This document shows, piece after piece, positions 1-6,535 of a stretch of 6,554 nt of DNA. The stretch is from Prevotellaceae bacterium (GTDB lineage Bacteria; Bacteroidota; Bacteroidia; Bacteroidales; UBA932): the NCBI GenBank assembly GCA_031275145.1, contig JAISPE010000127.1, forward strand, positions 1-6,554. Direction: 5' to 3'. Within the stretch, counting starts at the first letter, position 1. Each line of letters opens with the position of its first letter. The translations under genes and the position numbers were made by a program. The notes under the pieces are model-generated. The model worked only from the letters and a program-made list of their open reading frames with translations. It was not told the origin of the DNA and ran no database searches.

Positions 1-33
1 ATAGCGCTTCAAAATAAGATTTAGCCAATTATC

Positions 34-48
34 AACCGTTATTCGGTT
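34..48. repeat. Short inverted repeat over the -33 region of the batD promoter
   Basis: AACCG (34-38) and CGGTT (44-48) form perfect 5-bp arms around a 5-base centre (TTATT). It overlaps the expected -33 region of the batD promoter, so an operator is possible. The arms are short enough to occur by chance, and no T-run follows, so it is not a convincing terminator. Confidence 0.3.
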
Positions 49-64
49 ATATCATAAAAAAGCC

Positions 65-72
65 TACCTTTG
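65..72 (+). promoter_or_regulatory. Bacteroidetes-type -7 promoter box for the batD-recF-dciA operon
   Basis: TACCTTTG matches the Bacteroidetes primary-sigma -7 consensus TAnnTTTG exactly. The matching -33 position, about 20 bases upstream, has only a weak TTCG (42-45). Transcription would start near 78-80, giving a leader of roughly 72 nt before batD. The assignment rests on the consensus and on the position in the only sizeable non-coding stretch before the operon. Confidence 0.55.
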
Positions 73-151
73 CAAGCGGAAATTTATTGTTGGGCTTTTA
101 AACTATTTGATATAATAGAATCTAAGTAACAAAATTGATAAATATAAGGAT

Positions 152-2008
152 ATGAGTAAATATAAAAAAGGATGGTTTTTTATTATAATGTTATTTTTCC
201 CGCTTATCGCACTTGCCGACGAATTTGTCATCGAAGCGCCTACCATTGTTGCGATTAACGAGAGATTTCAAATTGCATACACACTCTCGTATTCCCCCGA
301 TAAAAACAGTAAGAAGACTTATGCCGAGTTTGTTGCGCCTGCATCGTTCCCCGACTTTAAGATTATTGCCGGTCCGGTAGGAGCCATGTCAACCAATATC
401 AGCATAATAAACGGCGCTCAGAATGTTGCCGAAACCAGAATATTCACATATACCGTGACAGTGGATAAAGAAGGAGTGTTCGATATTCCCGTAGCGGAGA
501 TTAAATTCAGCAACGGAGAAACGATGAAATCGGTAAAAAAATCTGTTGAAGTCATAAAAGAACATTCCAGTACAAGTTCAAATTCTCAGCAGCAGACACC
601 TAATTCGGATAACATCAATCCCGACGACTTGTTTGTCAGGATGGAATTTAACCGGCAGTCGGCATATAAAGGAGAGCCACTGATACTTTCGGTAAAACTG
701 TACTGGCGACCCAGCGTTCCTGTTTCCAAATTAACCAAATTCAACATGCCTACACTTGCAGGCTTTGATTTTCAGGAATTACAGGTTCCCGCAAATGAAT
801 CAAATCCGTATCAGCAAAAATACAACAACAAGATTTATAACTCAGTCACCTTAGCTCGATTGATTCTGCATCCTTTACGGGCGGGAGAAATACGGCTTGA
901 CCCCATAGAAACAGGTGTTTCGATACAAATACCCGTCACCCGGTCGGCGCGCGATCAGTTCGATATTTTCTTCGGCCCGCAATATAAAACCGTGGTCAAG
1001 CAGCTAAAATCCAAACCTGTAACCTTAAGCATAAAAGATTTTCCGACAGGAGCTCCGTCTTCCTTCAACGGCGCTACAGGCAACTTTACGCTCACATCCA
1101 AAGTTGATAAGGATAAGATCACAGCAAATCAGGCAATCACATACTCTGTTACGGTATCGGGTACGGGTAATTTCAAACAGGTCAATCCCCCTTCGATACC
1201 GTTCCCCGATAAATTTGACAAATACGACCCGAAAACAGTGGAAAATGTCAAGATAACCGAAGCAGGAGGTACGGGGACTAAAAAATTTGATTATGTGATT
1301 ATTCCCAGAAACGGAGGCGAATACGAGCTTCCGGCGGTGGAATTTTCGTATTTCGACACACGTAAAGGAAGCTATGTTACCCTAACATCGAATCCCATAC
1401 ATCTGGAAGTGGAAAAAGACCCCTCCGGCGGAACAAATATCCAGCCAATAACCTCGATGCCAATGGTTACAGGGAAAAAAGTCGAACATCTGGGCAACGA
1501 TATTGTCTTTATCAGGACAACTCCGCTGGCAGCGCTTAAACCGGGCGGATATGTTTTCTTCGCTTCACAGGATTTCTGGCTGATATTTGCTGCTATAATA
1601 TTGCTTTTCATCGCAATATACCTGGCAGTCCGTAAAACGAGAAAAGATAAGCAGAACGTGGCGCTGATGCGCAACCGGAAAGCTAACAAGGTTGCAATAA
1701 GCCGTTTAAAACAGGCGGCAAAACTTCTCAAATCCGACGACCGTGTCGGGTTTTACGAAGAAGTTGCGAGAGCTGTATGGGGATATGTAAGCGACAAGCT
1801 GAATATGCAGGGATCTGAATTTTCGAGAGATAAGGTTCAGGAAAAATTAGCGTCGCAAAATGTCCCGCAGGAAAATATCGACATGCTGATTGCAGTCATG
1901 GAAGACTGCGAATATGCACGTTACGCCCCGGGAAGCAATCATGAAGGTATGGAAAACATGTACAGCGAGGCAGTTAAAGCAATCAGTAAACTCGAAAACC
2001 TGAAATAA
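152..2008 (+). CDS. batD: BatD family protein (Bacteroides aerotolerance, membrane anchored)
   Basis: The 618-residue protein is a full-length BatD-type protein. A signal peptide covers residues 1-22 (KYKK basic start, hydrophobic core, LIALA then DEF). A long beta-rich, Ig-like periplasmic region follows to about residue 470, with a Ser/Gln/Asn-rich linker near 139-155. One transmembrane helix spans about 475-493, ending in RKTRK, which fits the positive-inside rule. A roughly 120-residue helical cytoplasmic tail ends with the family-typical CEYARYAP stretch (586-593). Bat proteins are linked to aerotolerance and stress survival in Bacteroides and usually sit in a moxR-DUF58-batA-batE cluster; their molecular role is unsettled. 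Here no other bat gene is visible: upstream is a promoter and downstream, after 5 nt, is recF. The ATG at 152 has AAGGA only one base upstream, too close for a good Shine-Dalgarno, but it gives the best signal peptide. M13 is a weaker alternative start. Confidence 0.92.
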   Translation: MSKYKKGWFFIIMLFFPLIALADEFVIEAPTIVAINERFQIAYTLSYSPDKNSKKTYAEFVAPASFPDFKIIAGPVGAMSTNISIINGAQNVAETRIFTYTVTVDKEGVFDIPVAEIKFSNGETMKSVKKSVEVIKEHSSTSSNSQQQTPNSDNINPDDLFVRMEFNRQSAYKGEPLILSVKLYWRPSVPVSKLTKFNMPTLAGFDFQELQVPANESNPYQQKYNNKIYNSVTLARLILHPLRAGEIRLDPIETGVSIQIPVTRSARDQFDIFFGPQYKTVVKQLKSKPVTLSIKDFPTGAPSSFNGATGNFTLTSKVDKDKITANQAITYSVTVSGTGNFKQVNPPSIPFPDKFDKYDPKTVENVKITEAGGTGTKKFDYVIIPRNGGEYELPAVEFSYFDTRKGSYVTLTSNPIHLEVEKDPSGGTNIQPITSMPMVTGKKVEHLGNDIVFIRTTPLAALKPGGYVFFASQDFWLIFAAIILLFIAIYLAVRKTRKDKQNVALMRNRKANKVAISRLKQAAKLLKSDDRVGFYEEVARAVWGYVSDKLNMQGSEFSRDKVQEKLASQNVPQENIDMLIAVMEDCEYARYAPGSNHEGMENMYSEAVKAISKLENLK

Positions 2009-2013
2009 GCGTA

Positions 2014-3135
2014 ATGTATCTCAAATCCCTCAGCGTTTCGAATTTCAAAAACATAGAACAGCTGGATATCGACTGTTCTCCGGTATTGAACTGTTTTATA
2101 GGGAATAATGGCGAAGGCAAAACCAATTTGCTCGACGGGATATACTATTTATCCATGTGTAAAAGCAAATTTGTTTCGAGCGATTATCTGAACATACGCG
2201 ACAGTGAAGATTATTTCATGCTGAAAGCCCGGTATTTCAGGAAAGACGACGAGGAAAGTGTTTCCTGCGGGATTAAACGCAACGGTAAAAAATCGTTTAA
2301 ATACAATTCCAAAGAATACAAAAAACTGTCGGAACATATCGGGATTATTCCTCTGGTATTTATCACCCCTTCCGATACTTCGCTGATAAACAGCGGCAGC
2401 GAAGAACGGCGAAAATTTCTCAACACAGTTATCTCTCAGACCGACAGACTGTACCTCAACGCATTAATCCGCTATAACAATGTTCTGGCAAATCGAAATA
2501 AAATGCTGAAATACAAAATCCCGGATATTGATTTCAGTTTTATTGACACTTTAGACGAGCAAATGTCGGTGTACGGACAGATGATTTACGAAAAAAGAAA
2601 AGCCATGCTGGAATCGTTCATGCCTGTATTTCAGGAAATATACAATGCCGTATCGGGGGGAAAAGAGACTGTTGAACTCTCGTACCGTTCCGATTTGGAA
2701 AAAGGAGAACTCAAATCGCTGTTAAATGCCAGTCTGGAAAGAGACTGCGCCTTACAGTACACCTCCGCAGGAATACATCGCGACGACCTGATTATGTGTA
2801 TCAACGGCCGGACATTGAAAAATTCGGGCTCGCAGGGCCAGCAGAAAACTTTCATTATCGCAATGATGATGACACAGTTCCACATCATCAAACAGCATGC
2901 CGGAATCTCTCCCATACTCCTGCTCGACGATATTTTCGACAAGTTAGATATCGAAAGAGTAGAACGGCTGATTTCATTCGTAACAGGAAACGGATTCGGA
3001 CAGATATTCCTGACCGACAGCAATAAAAGCCGTCTCGATACTTTGCTGGAAAAGACGGAAACAGACTACAAACTGTTCAAAATGAACTCCGGAAATGTCA
3101 AACTCATAAAGTCCCGCGAAAATGAAACGGAATAA
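2014..3135 (+). CDS. recF: DNA replication/repair protein RecF
   Basis: This 373-residue protein is a complete RecF, an SMC/ABC-like ATPase that binds gapped DNA with RecO and RecR and helps load RecA at stalled forks. The N-terminus has the classic RecF layout (LKSLSVSNFKNIEQLDID). Walker A is GNNGEGKT (30-37), the ABC signature is SGSQGQQK (271-278), and Walker B with D-loop is ILLLDDIFDKLD (301-312). The family motif EERRKFLN is at about 130-137. Length matches the usual 355-375 residues and no key residue is missing. The ATG lies 5 nt after the batD stop with no clear Shine-Dalgarno, consistent with translation in a shared transcript. The 3' end overlaps the DUF721 gene by 14 nt, so the two are probably translationally coupled. 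Confidence 0.97.
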   Translation: MYLKSLSVSNFKNIEQLDIDCSPVLNCFIGNNGEGKTNLLDGIYYLSMCKSKFVSSDYLNIRDSEDYFMLKARYFRKDDEESVSCGIKRNGKKSFKYNSKEYKKLSEHIGIIPLVFITPSDTSLINSGSEERRKFLNTVISQTDRLYLNALIRYNNVLANRNKMLKYKIPDIDFSFIDTLDEQMSVYGQMIYEKRKAMLESFMPVFQEIYNAVSGGKETVELSYRSDLEKGELKSLLNASLERDCALQYTSAGIHRDDLIMCINGRTLKNSGSQGQQKTFIIAMMMTQFHIIKQHAGISPILLLDDIFDKLDIERVERLISFVTGNGFGQIFLTDSNKSRLDTLLEKTETDYKLFKMNSGNVKLIKSRENETE

Positions 3136-3412
3136 ACCTGTCGTAATCGGCAATTTAATGTCTTTGTTCTTAAAGGAATCCGGTCTTGAAAAAGGATACC
3201 GCGACTATCAGTTGCTGAAACTGTGGGACGAAATACTTGGCGTCACAATATCGAAGGCAACACTGAACAAAAAACTCGAAGGCAAAAAGTTATACGTATA
3301 TTTATCTTCGTCGGTCGTACGCGACGAATTGTACATGATGCGCTCGGCGATAATCAGGGAATTTAATTGCCGGGCAGGTGAAATTATTGTCGAAGAACTT
3401 ATACTTAAATAA
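3122..3412 (+). CDS. DUF721 / DciA-like protein, short form
   Basis: The 96-residue protein matches the DUF721 pattern: a leading helix (GNLMSLFLKESGLEKGY), the conserved WDEILG at 35-40, a Thr-containing turn, then GKKLYVYLSSSVVRDEL (54-70) and a final helix ending in FN (81-82). DUF721 includes DciA, the loader or recruiter of the replicative helicase DnaB in bacteria lacking DnaC/DnaI. This copy is essentially only the KH-like domain, without the disordered extension found in many DciA proteins. The start ATG lies inside recF (+1 frame, 14-nt overlap). recF and DUF721 genes are neighbours in several phyla, which supports a replication or repair role. Family membership is inferred from motifs; function as a helicase loader in this organism is inference. 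Confidence 0.82.
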   Translation: MKRNKPVVIGNLMSLFLKESGLEKGYRDYQLLKLWDEILGVTISKATLNKKLEGKKLYVYLSSSVVRDELYMMRSAIIREFNCRAGEIIVEELILK

Positions 3413-3454
3413 ATTGCCCGAAACGAATTATTTTGTATAGAGCTGCCATTTTTA

Positions 3455-3525
3455 ATGACCGGCACTTCGCTCGGCGCAGTCTCCACACTTCGTGTTAAAA
3501 GCAAAGCTCCGCGGGCAGCAAGGGT
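3455..3525. other. GC-rich island in a convergent intergenic gap
   Basis: The gap between the convergent dciA-like and S1-domain genes (3413-3567) is AT-rich at its edges, but 3461-3530 counts 39 G/C of 70 (about 56%). GCTGCC (3442-3447) and GGCAGC (3514-3519) form perfect 6-bp inverted arms around the island. A tiny ACAC-TTC-GTGT hairpin lies near 3485-3496. No stem followed by a T-run is seen on either strand, so I do not call a terminator. It may be a remnant of a mobile or dispersed intergenic element. Confidence 0.35.
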
Positions 3526-3567
3526 AAAATCGCTGTTTGTATTTTTGGTTATATCTGTCACAAAAAA

Positions 3568-4125
3568 TCAAAATGTTACTGATATTCTCTTTTTTTCTAT
3601 ATCAACACTCAAAATTTTTACCTGAATCTGTTCTTTCTGTTTGAAATCAGTCAGATTTTTGTTATGTTTTGTAATTTCTGATTTGTGTAATAGAGCATAA
3701 TAACCGTCATCCAAAGTTATGAATAATCCATAATCGGTAATTTTTTTGATTGTCCCCGTATGAATTGAATTTAAAATATAGGAATCAATACTCGGTTTTG
3801 TTGCTTTTGCGTTGTTCTTTTCCTTTAATGGAAGTATGGAAAAACTAATGCGCTGCTTTTTAATATCTATTGACGAAATATATAAATCGATATCTTCACA
3901 CTTATAAGAATAATTTTTGTAAACAGGCATGTTAAAATCTGATATTTTTTTACCTGCACGTTGAATTTCACTTATATGAAGTAATCCTTTAAAATTGCCC
4001 ATATTTACAAAAATTCCAAAATCGGCCTTACCCACAATTTTGCACTTCACAGTCTGTCCTTTTAATCCTAAATGTTCAATTAAATGAATTTGACTGTTTT
4101 TAACTGCTATAAAATTATTTTTCAT
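3568..4125 (-). CDS. Protein with two S1 RNA-binding domains
   Basis: The 185-residue protein has a roughly 20-residue N-terminus followed by two S1 (OB-fold) domains. The first, about 21-97, has DFGIFVNMGNFKGLLHISEI at 35-54. The second, about 120-185, has DYGLFITLDDGYYALLHKSEI-type residues at 131-151 and ends on the usual RISVTF strand. A basic linker (98-118) joins them. S1 domains bind single-stranded RNA and occur in ribosomal protein S1, PNPase, RNase E/R and Tex. No catalytic domain is attached here, so a stand-alone RNA-binding or ribosome-associated regulator is likely. I do not recognise a named family. The gene is unusually AT-rich (34 G/C of 120 in 3601-3720, about 28%, against about 40% in an htpG sample), which may mark transfer or weak codon selection. 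It is monocistronic, convergent with the recF operon, and has a promoter element shared with htpG. GGAA sits 2 nt before the ATG, a weak ribosome site. Confidence 0.82.
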   Translation of the reverse strand: MKNNFIAVKNSQIHLIEHLGLKGQTVKCKIVGKADFGIFVNMGNFKGLLHISEIQRAGKKISDFNMPVYKNYSYKCEDIDLYISSIDIKKQRISFSILPLKEKNNAKATKPSIDSYILNSIHTGTIKKITDYGLFITLDDGYYALLHKSEITKHNKNLTDFKQKEQIQVKILSVDIEKKRISVTF

Positions 4126-4195
4126 TATTCCAATTTCTTCATAATCACAGCGGGCTCCGAGGCAAAAAAAATGAAAATGCCAAATAATCCCGGAT

Positions 4196-4222
4196 TCTGA
4201 TGAATGATCTCAAAGCATCAGA
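4196..4222. repeat. 7-bp inverted repeat around the S1-gene promoter start region
   Basis: TCTGATG (4196-4202) and CATCAGA (4216-4222) are perfect 7-bp arms with a 13-base centre. The repeat brackets the proposed -7 box (TTTG, 4214-4211 on the minus strand) and the likely transcription start. It could be an operator, or chance. Confidence 0.35.
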
Positions 4223-4250
4223 TTAGATATTTTTAGTGACAAAATGTCAG
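4210..4250 (-). promoter_or_regulatory. htpG-like composite promoter/operator of the S1-domain gene
   Basis: Read on the minus strand, this has CTGACATTTTGTCA (4250-4237; TGACA-AAA-TGTCA is a perfect palindrome), 18 unconserved bases, then ATGCTTTGA (4218-4210). The TTTG matches the core of the Bacteroidetes -7 box. The TTTTG inside the palindrome lies where the -33 box belongs, 21 bases before the 8-base -7 element. The element recurs with identical spacing upstream of htpG. The predicted start is near 4204, leaving a leader of about 79 nt. The factor that binds it is unknown. Confidence 0.6.
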
Positions 4251-4297
4251 TCATGGGAATGAGCTATAAATACAGAAAAACTCCGGAATCAAATGCT

Positions 4298-4354
4298 TTG
4301 CGCCCTTATGCTCCTTTGCGGTTAATTTTTACCGCAAAGGAGCAAAGGGCGCAA
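4298..4354. repeat. Long palindromic intergenic repeat (24-bp stem) downstream of htpG
   Basis: Arms 4298-4322 and 4331-4354 pair over 24 bp with a single bulged A at 4308 and an 8-base loop (TAATTTTT, 4323-4330). Each arm is built from an approximately 8-base period unit (CGCAAAGG, AGCAAAGG, GCGCAA on the right arm). It lies 44 bases after the htpG stop, so it can form a strong RNA hairpin in the htpG 3' end, but there is no adjacent U-run, so it is not a canonical intrinsic terminator. The GCAAAGG-type units resemble dispersed palindromic repeats I recall from intergenic regions of Bacteroidetes and other genomes; that likeness is from memory. It may act as a 3' stabiliser, a transcription barrier, or simply be a REP-like element. 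Confidence 0.75.
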
Positions 4355-4398
4355 TGACATCCGCATGTTGAGATACAGCGGGCTTTGTGAAAAAAGAG

Positions 4399-6444
4399 TT
4401 ACAACAGTTCGATACTTCGTTTTACAAACTTGTCGAGTTCCGCGCCCGTCAGTCTGTTATTTGCGAGCAAAGCCAGATCGAACAGCTGTTTGGCCAGTTT
4501 ATTTTGTTTACCGTATTCGGTCAGAATATCTTCTTTTTCTTTTTTCGCTCCGTCCAGTGATTTCCTTGCTGTTTCGAGTTCATCTTTCAGGGATTGCGGG
4601 ATTTCGTCAGCCTTTTTATCCTTTTGTTGCGCCTCCAATTCATCGAGGGAGGCTTGAATACGGGATATATTTTCCTCTGCGGGACTGATTTTTTCCGCAA
4701 GGTCTTTTTCGAGTTTATCGTTGATTGACAGGACCAGAGGATGGTTTGTATTTATCACCACATTCAACATATCGCCCATTTTCCCGTAGAACGAATACCC
4801 TCCGCCGCTTATAGCCGACATATCTTTCATTCGCCTCATAAACTCGTTTTGGGTGATTGTTACCGGAGCGTCGTTTTCGTCTAAAGGTTCGAAAGTTACG
4901 AAATATTTTTCTTCTCCGTCGGGACTGTTGGCTTCGAAAACCGGACGAAGCAAGTCCGTCTGACTGTTTGTCAGTTTCGATTCCCTGACAACATCCTTTT
5001 CAATCAGTTTTTCGATAACGTCGGCGTCTACGCGAACGAAACGCGAATCTTTCCACGATTCTTCCATCTTATTGATGAAGTGAGCATCCAAGTGCCCGTC
5101 AAGCAAGAGGACATCGTATCCTTTGGCTTTTGCGGCATTGATAAAACTGTATTGTGCGTTGATGTCCGAAGCGTACAGATAAACAAGATTCTTGTTTTTA
5201 TCGGTCTGTTCCGGCTCGATTAATTTTTTATACTCACTGAAAGTGAAATATTTGTTATCGGTATTTTTGAAAAGATAGAATTTTTCGGCTTTTTCGAAAA
5301 ACTTCTCGTCCGTCACCATTCCGTATTCTATAAACAGTTTCAAATCATCCCATTTGCTTTCAAATTTAGGTCTGTCGGTCTTGAATATATCCTGAAGACG
5401 GTCGGAAACTTTTTTCGTGATATGACCCGATATTTTCTTCACATTTGCATCGCTTTGCAGATAGCTGCGCGACACGTTGAGCGGAATATCGGGAGAATCC
5501 AGTACTCCATGCAGCAGAGTAAGGAAATCGGGAACAATACCCTCTACCGAATCCGTGACAAATACCTGATTCGAATATAACTGGATTTTGTTCTTCTGAA
5601 AATCGATATTGCTTTTTATTTTAGGGAAATACAGGATTCCGGTAAGGTTAAACGGATAATCGACGTTCAGGTGAATGTAGAACAGGGGGTCTTCGCTTGC
5701 CGGATACAAATCCCTGTAAAAGTCCATATAATCTTCGTCTTTCAGTTCGGAAGGAGTACGTGTCCACAGAGGGTTGGTTTCGTTGATAACCAAATCTTTG
5801 TCCGTATCGACGTATTTACCGTCTTTCCATTCCTGTTCTTTTCCGAAGATTATGGGTACAGGCAGGAACTTGCAGTATTTGTTCAGCAGTCCCTTGATTC
5901 TCTCTTCCGAGAGAAATTCCTCATTATCATCCGATATATGGAGGATAATGTCTGTCCCCCGTTCGGTTTTATCGGCTTCTTCCGTAGTGTATTCCGGCGA
6001 ACCGTCGCATGTCCAGCGAACGGCAGGAGCTTCGTCTCTATACGATTTTGTTATAATCTCCACCTCGTCGGCAACCATAAACGAAGAATAAAATCCCAGT
6101 CCGAAATGCCCGATAATATTGGTTTTATCCTTGTATTTTTTCAAAAATTCTTCAGCGCCCGAAAAAGCTATCTGGTTGATATATTTTTCGATTTCTTCCT
6201 CCGTCATACCGATACCGTTATCGGATACCGTCAGAGTCTTTTTCTTCGTATCCAAAGAAATTTTGACGGATAATTCCCCCGTATCGCCTTTAAACTCACC
6301 CAGCGAAGAGAGGGCTTTGAGTTTTTTTGTCGCATCTATCGCATTCGACACAAGTTCCCTGAGAAATATCTCATGGTCGGAATATAAGAACTTTTTGATA
6401 ATCGGAAAAATGTTTTCCGTTGTAACACCAATTTTGCCTTTCAT
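4399..6444 (-). CDS. htpG: Molecular chaperone HtpG (bacterial Hsp90)
   Basis: The 681-residue protein is a complete cytosolic Hsp90 chaperone, an ATP-driven dimer that remodels client proteins, often after DnaK. The GHKL ATPase domain (about 1-215) shows the catalytic Glu and Asn in E30-LVSN34, the DNGIGM nucleotide-binding motif (75-80), the lid glycines GHFGLGF (112-118) and RGTD (162-165). The middle domain carries the ATP-sensing Arg in PLNVSRSYLQ (R326). The C-terminal dimerisation domain has the SGGGYSF region (546-552) and a long charged, helical insert (about 585-645), a length variation I associate with Bacteroidetes HtpG, before the ANNRLTGAELDKFVKRSIELL end. The start at 6444 gives MKGKIGVTTENIFPIIKKFL, the usual N-terminus. 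A TTG at 6510 in frame would add 22 non-homologous residues and lies within the promoter. No Shine-Dalgarno is visible. A 24-bp hairpin follows the stop. Confidence 0.98.
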   Translation of the reverse strand: MKGKIGVTTENIFPIIKKFLYSDHEIFLRELVSNAIDATKKLKALSSLGEFKGDTGELSVKISLDTKKKTLTVSDNGIGMTEEEIEKYINQIAFSGAEEFLKKYKDKTNIIGHFGLGFYSSFMVADEVEIITKSYRDEAPAVRWTCDGSPEYTTEEADKTERGTDIILHISDDNEEFLSEERIKGLLNKYCKFLPVPIIFGKEQEWKDGKYVDTDKDLVINETNPLWTRTPSELKDEDYMDFYRDLYPASEDPLFYIHLNVDYPFNLTGILYFPKIKSNIDFQKNKIQLYSNQVFVTDSVEGIVPDFLTLLHGVLDSPDIPLNVSRSYLQSDANVKKISGHITKKVSDRLQDIFKTDRPKFESKWDDLKLFIEYGMVTDEKFFEKAEKFYLFKNTDNKYFTFSEYKKLIEPEQTDKNKNLVYLYASDINAQYSFINAAKAKGYDVLLLDGHLDAHFINKMEESWKDSRFVRVDADVIEKLIEKDVVRESKLTNSQTDLLRPVFEANSPDGEEKYFVTFEPLDENDAPVTITQNEFMRRMKDMSAISGGGYSFYGKMGDMLNVVINTNHPLVLSINDKLEKDLAEKISPAEENISRIQASLDELEAQQKDKKADEIPQSLKDELETARKSLDGAKKEKEDILTEYGKQNKLAKQLFDLALLANNRLTGAELDKFVKRSIELL

Positions 6445-6494
6445 ATATCTATATCTAAAAACATTTATAATTACAATTTTTGCCGAGACGACAA

Positions 6495-6535
6495 TCAAAG
6501 TATGTGCCAAAACGAAAAGACTGACAAAATGACAG
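6495..6535 (-). promoter_or_regulatory. Composite promoter/operator of htpG
   Basis: Read on the minus strand, CTGTCATTTTGTCA (6535-6522), 18 bases and ATACTTTGA (6503-6495). The first block is an imperfect palindrome (one mismatch) and also a direct repeat of TGTCA with an 8-base period. TTTTG within it takes the -33 position and ATACTTTG the -7 position (one transposed pair from TAnnTTTG). Transcription would start near 6489, about 45 nt before the ATG. The same arrangement precedes the S1-domain gene. A further TGTCA lies upstream at 6552-6548. Confidence 0.62.

Noticed and set aside
111..116. TATAAT, a perfect E. coli-type -10 box before batD
   Set aside because: Bacteroidetes primary sigma uses TAnnTTTG, which is present at 65-72; in AT-rich leader DNA a TATAAT match is expected by chance.
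2631..3023. Minus-strand and alternative-frame reading frames within recF
   Set aside because: They are shadows of recF, whose ATPase motifs are intact in the plus frame.
3208..3561. 117-residue minus-strand reading frame starting with GTG
   Set aside because: Most of it is antisense to the DUF721 gene, and the remainder is the GC-rich island. No domain is recognisable.
4259..4357. A 32-codon plus-strand reading frame
   Set aside because: Half of it is the palindromic repeat and it crosses no recognisable domain; it is most likely a by-product of the repeat.
5671..6273. 200-residue plus-strand reading frame antisense to htpG
   Set aside because: It mirrors conserved HtpG coding sequence, and its Cys/Phe-rich translation has no recognisable domain.
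6494..6510. Sigma-54-like site upstream of htpG (TTGGCAC, 5 bases, TTGAT)
   Set aside because: The -24 half is good, but the invariant GC at -12 is GA, and the matching S1-gene promoter has nothing like it at this position. The conserved two-block element explains both genes better.
6445..6510. N-terminal extension of HtpG from a TTG start at 6510
   Set aside because: The 22 extra residues do not resemble any HtpG N-terminus, and the stretch contains the -7 box and leader. The ATG at 6444 gives the family start.
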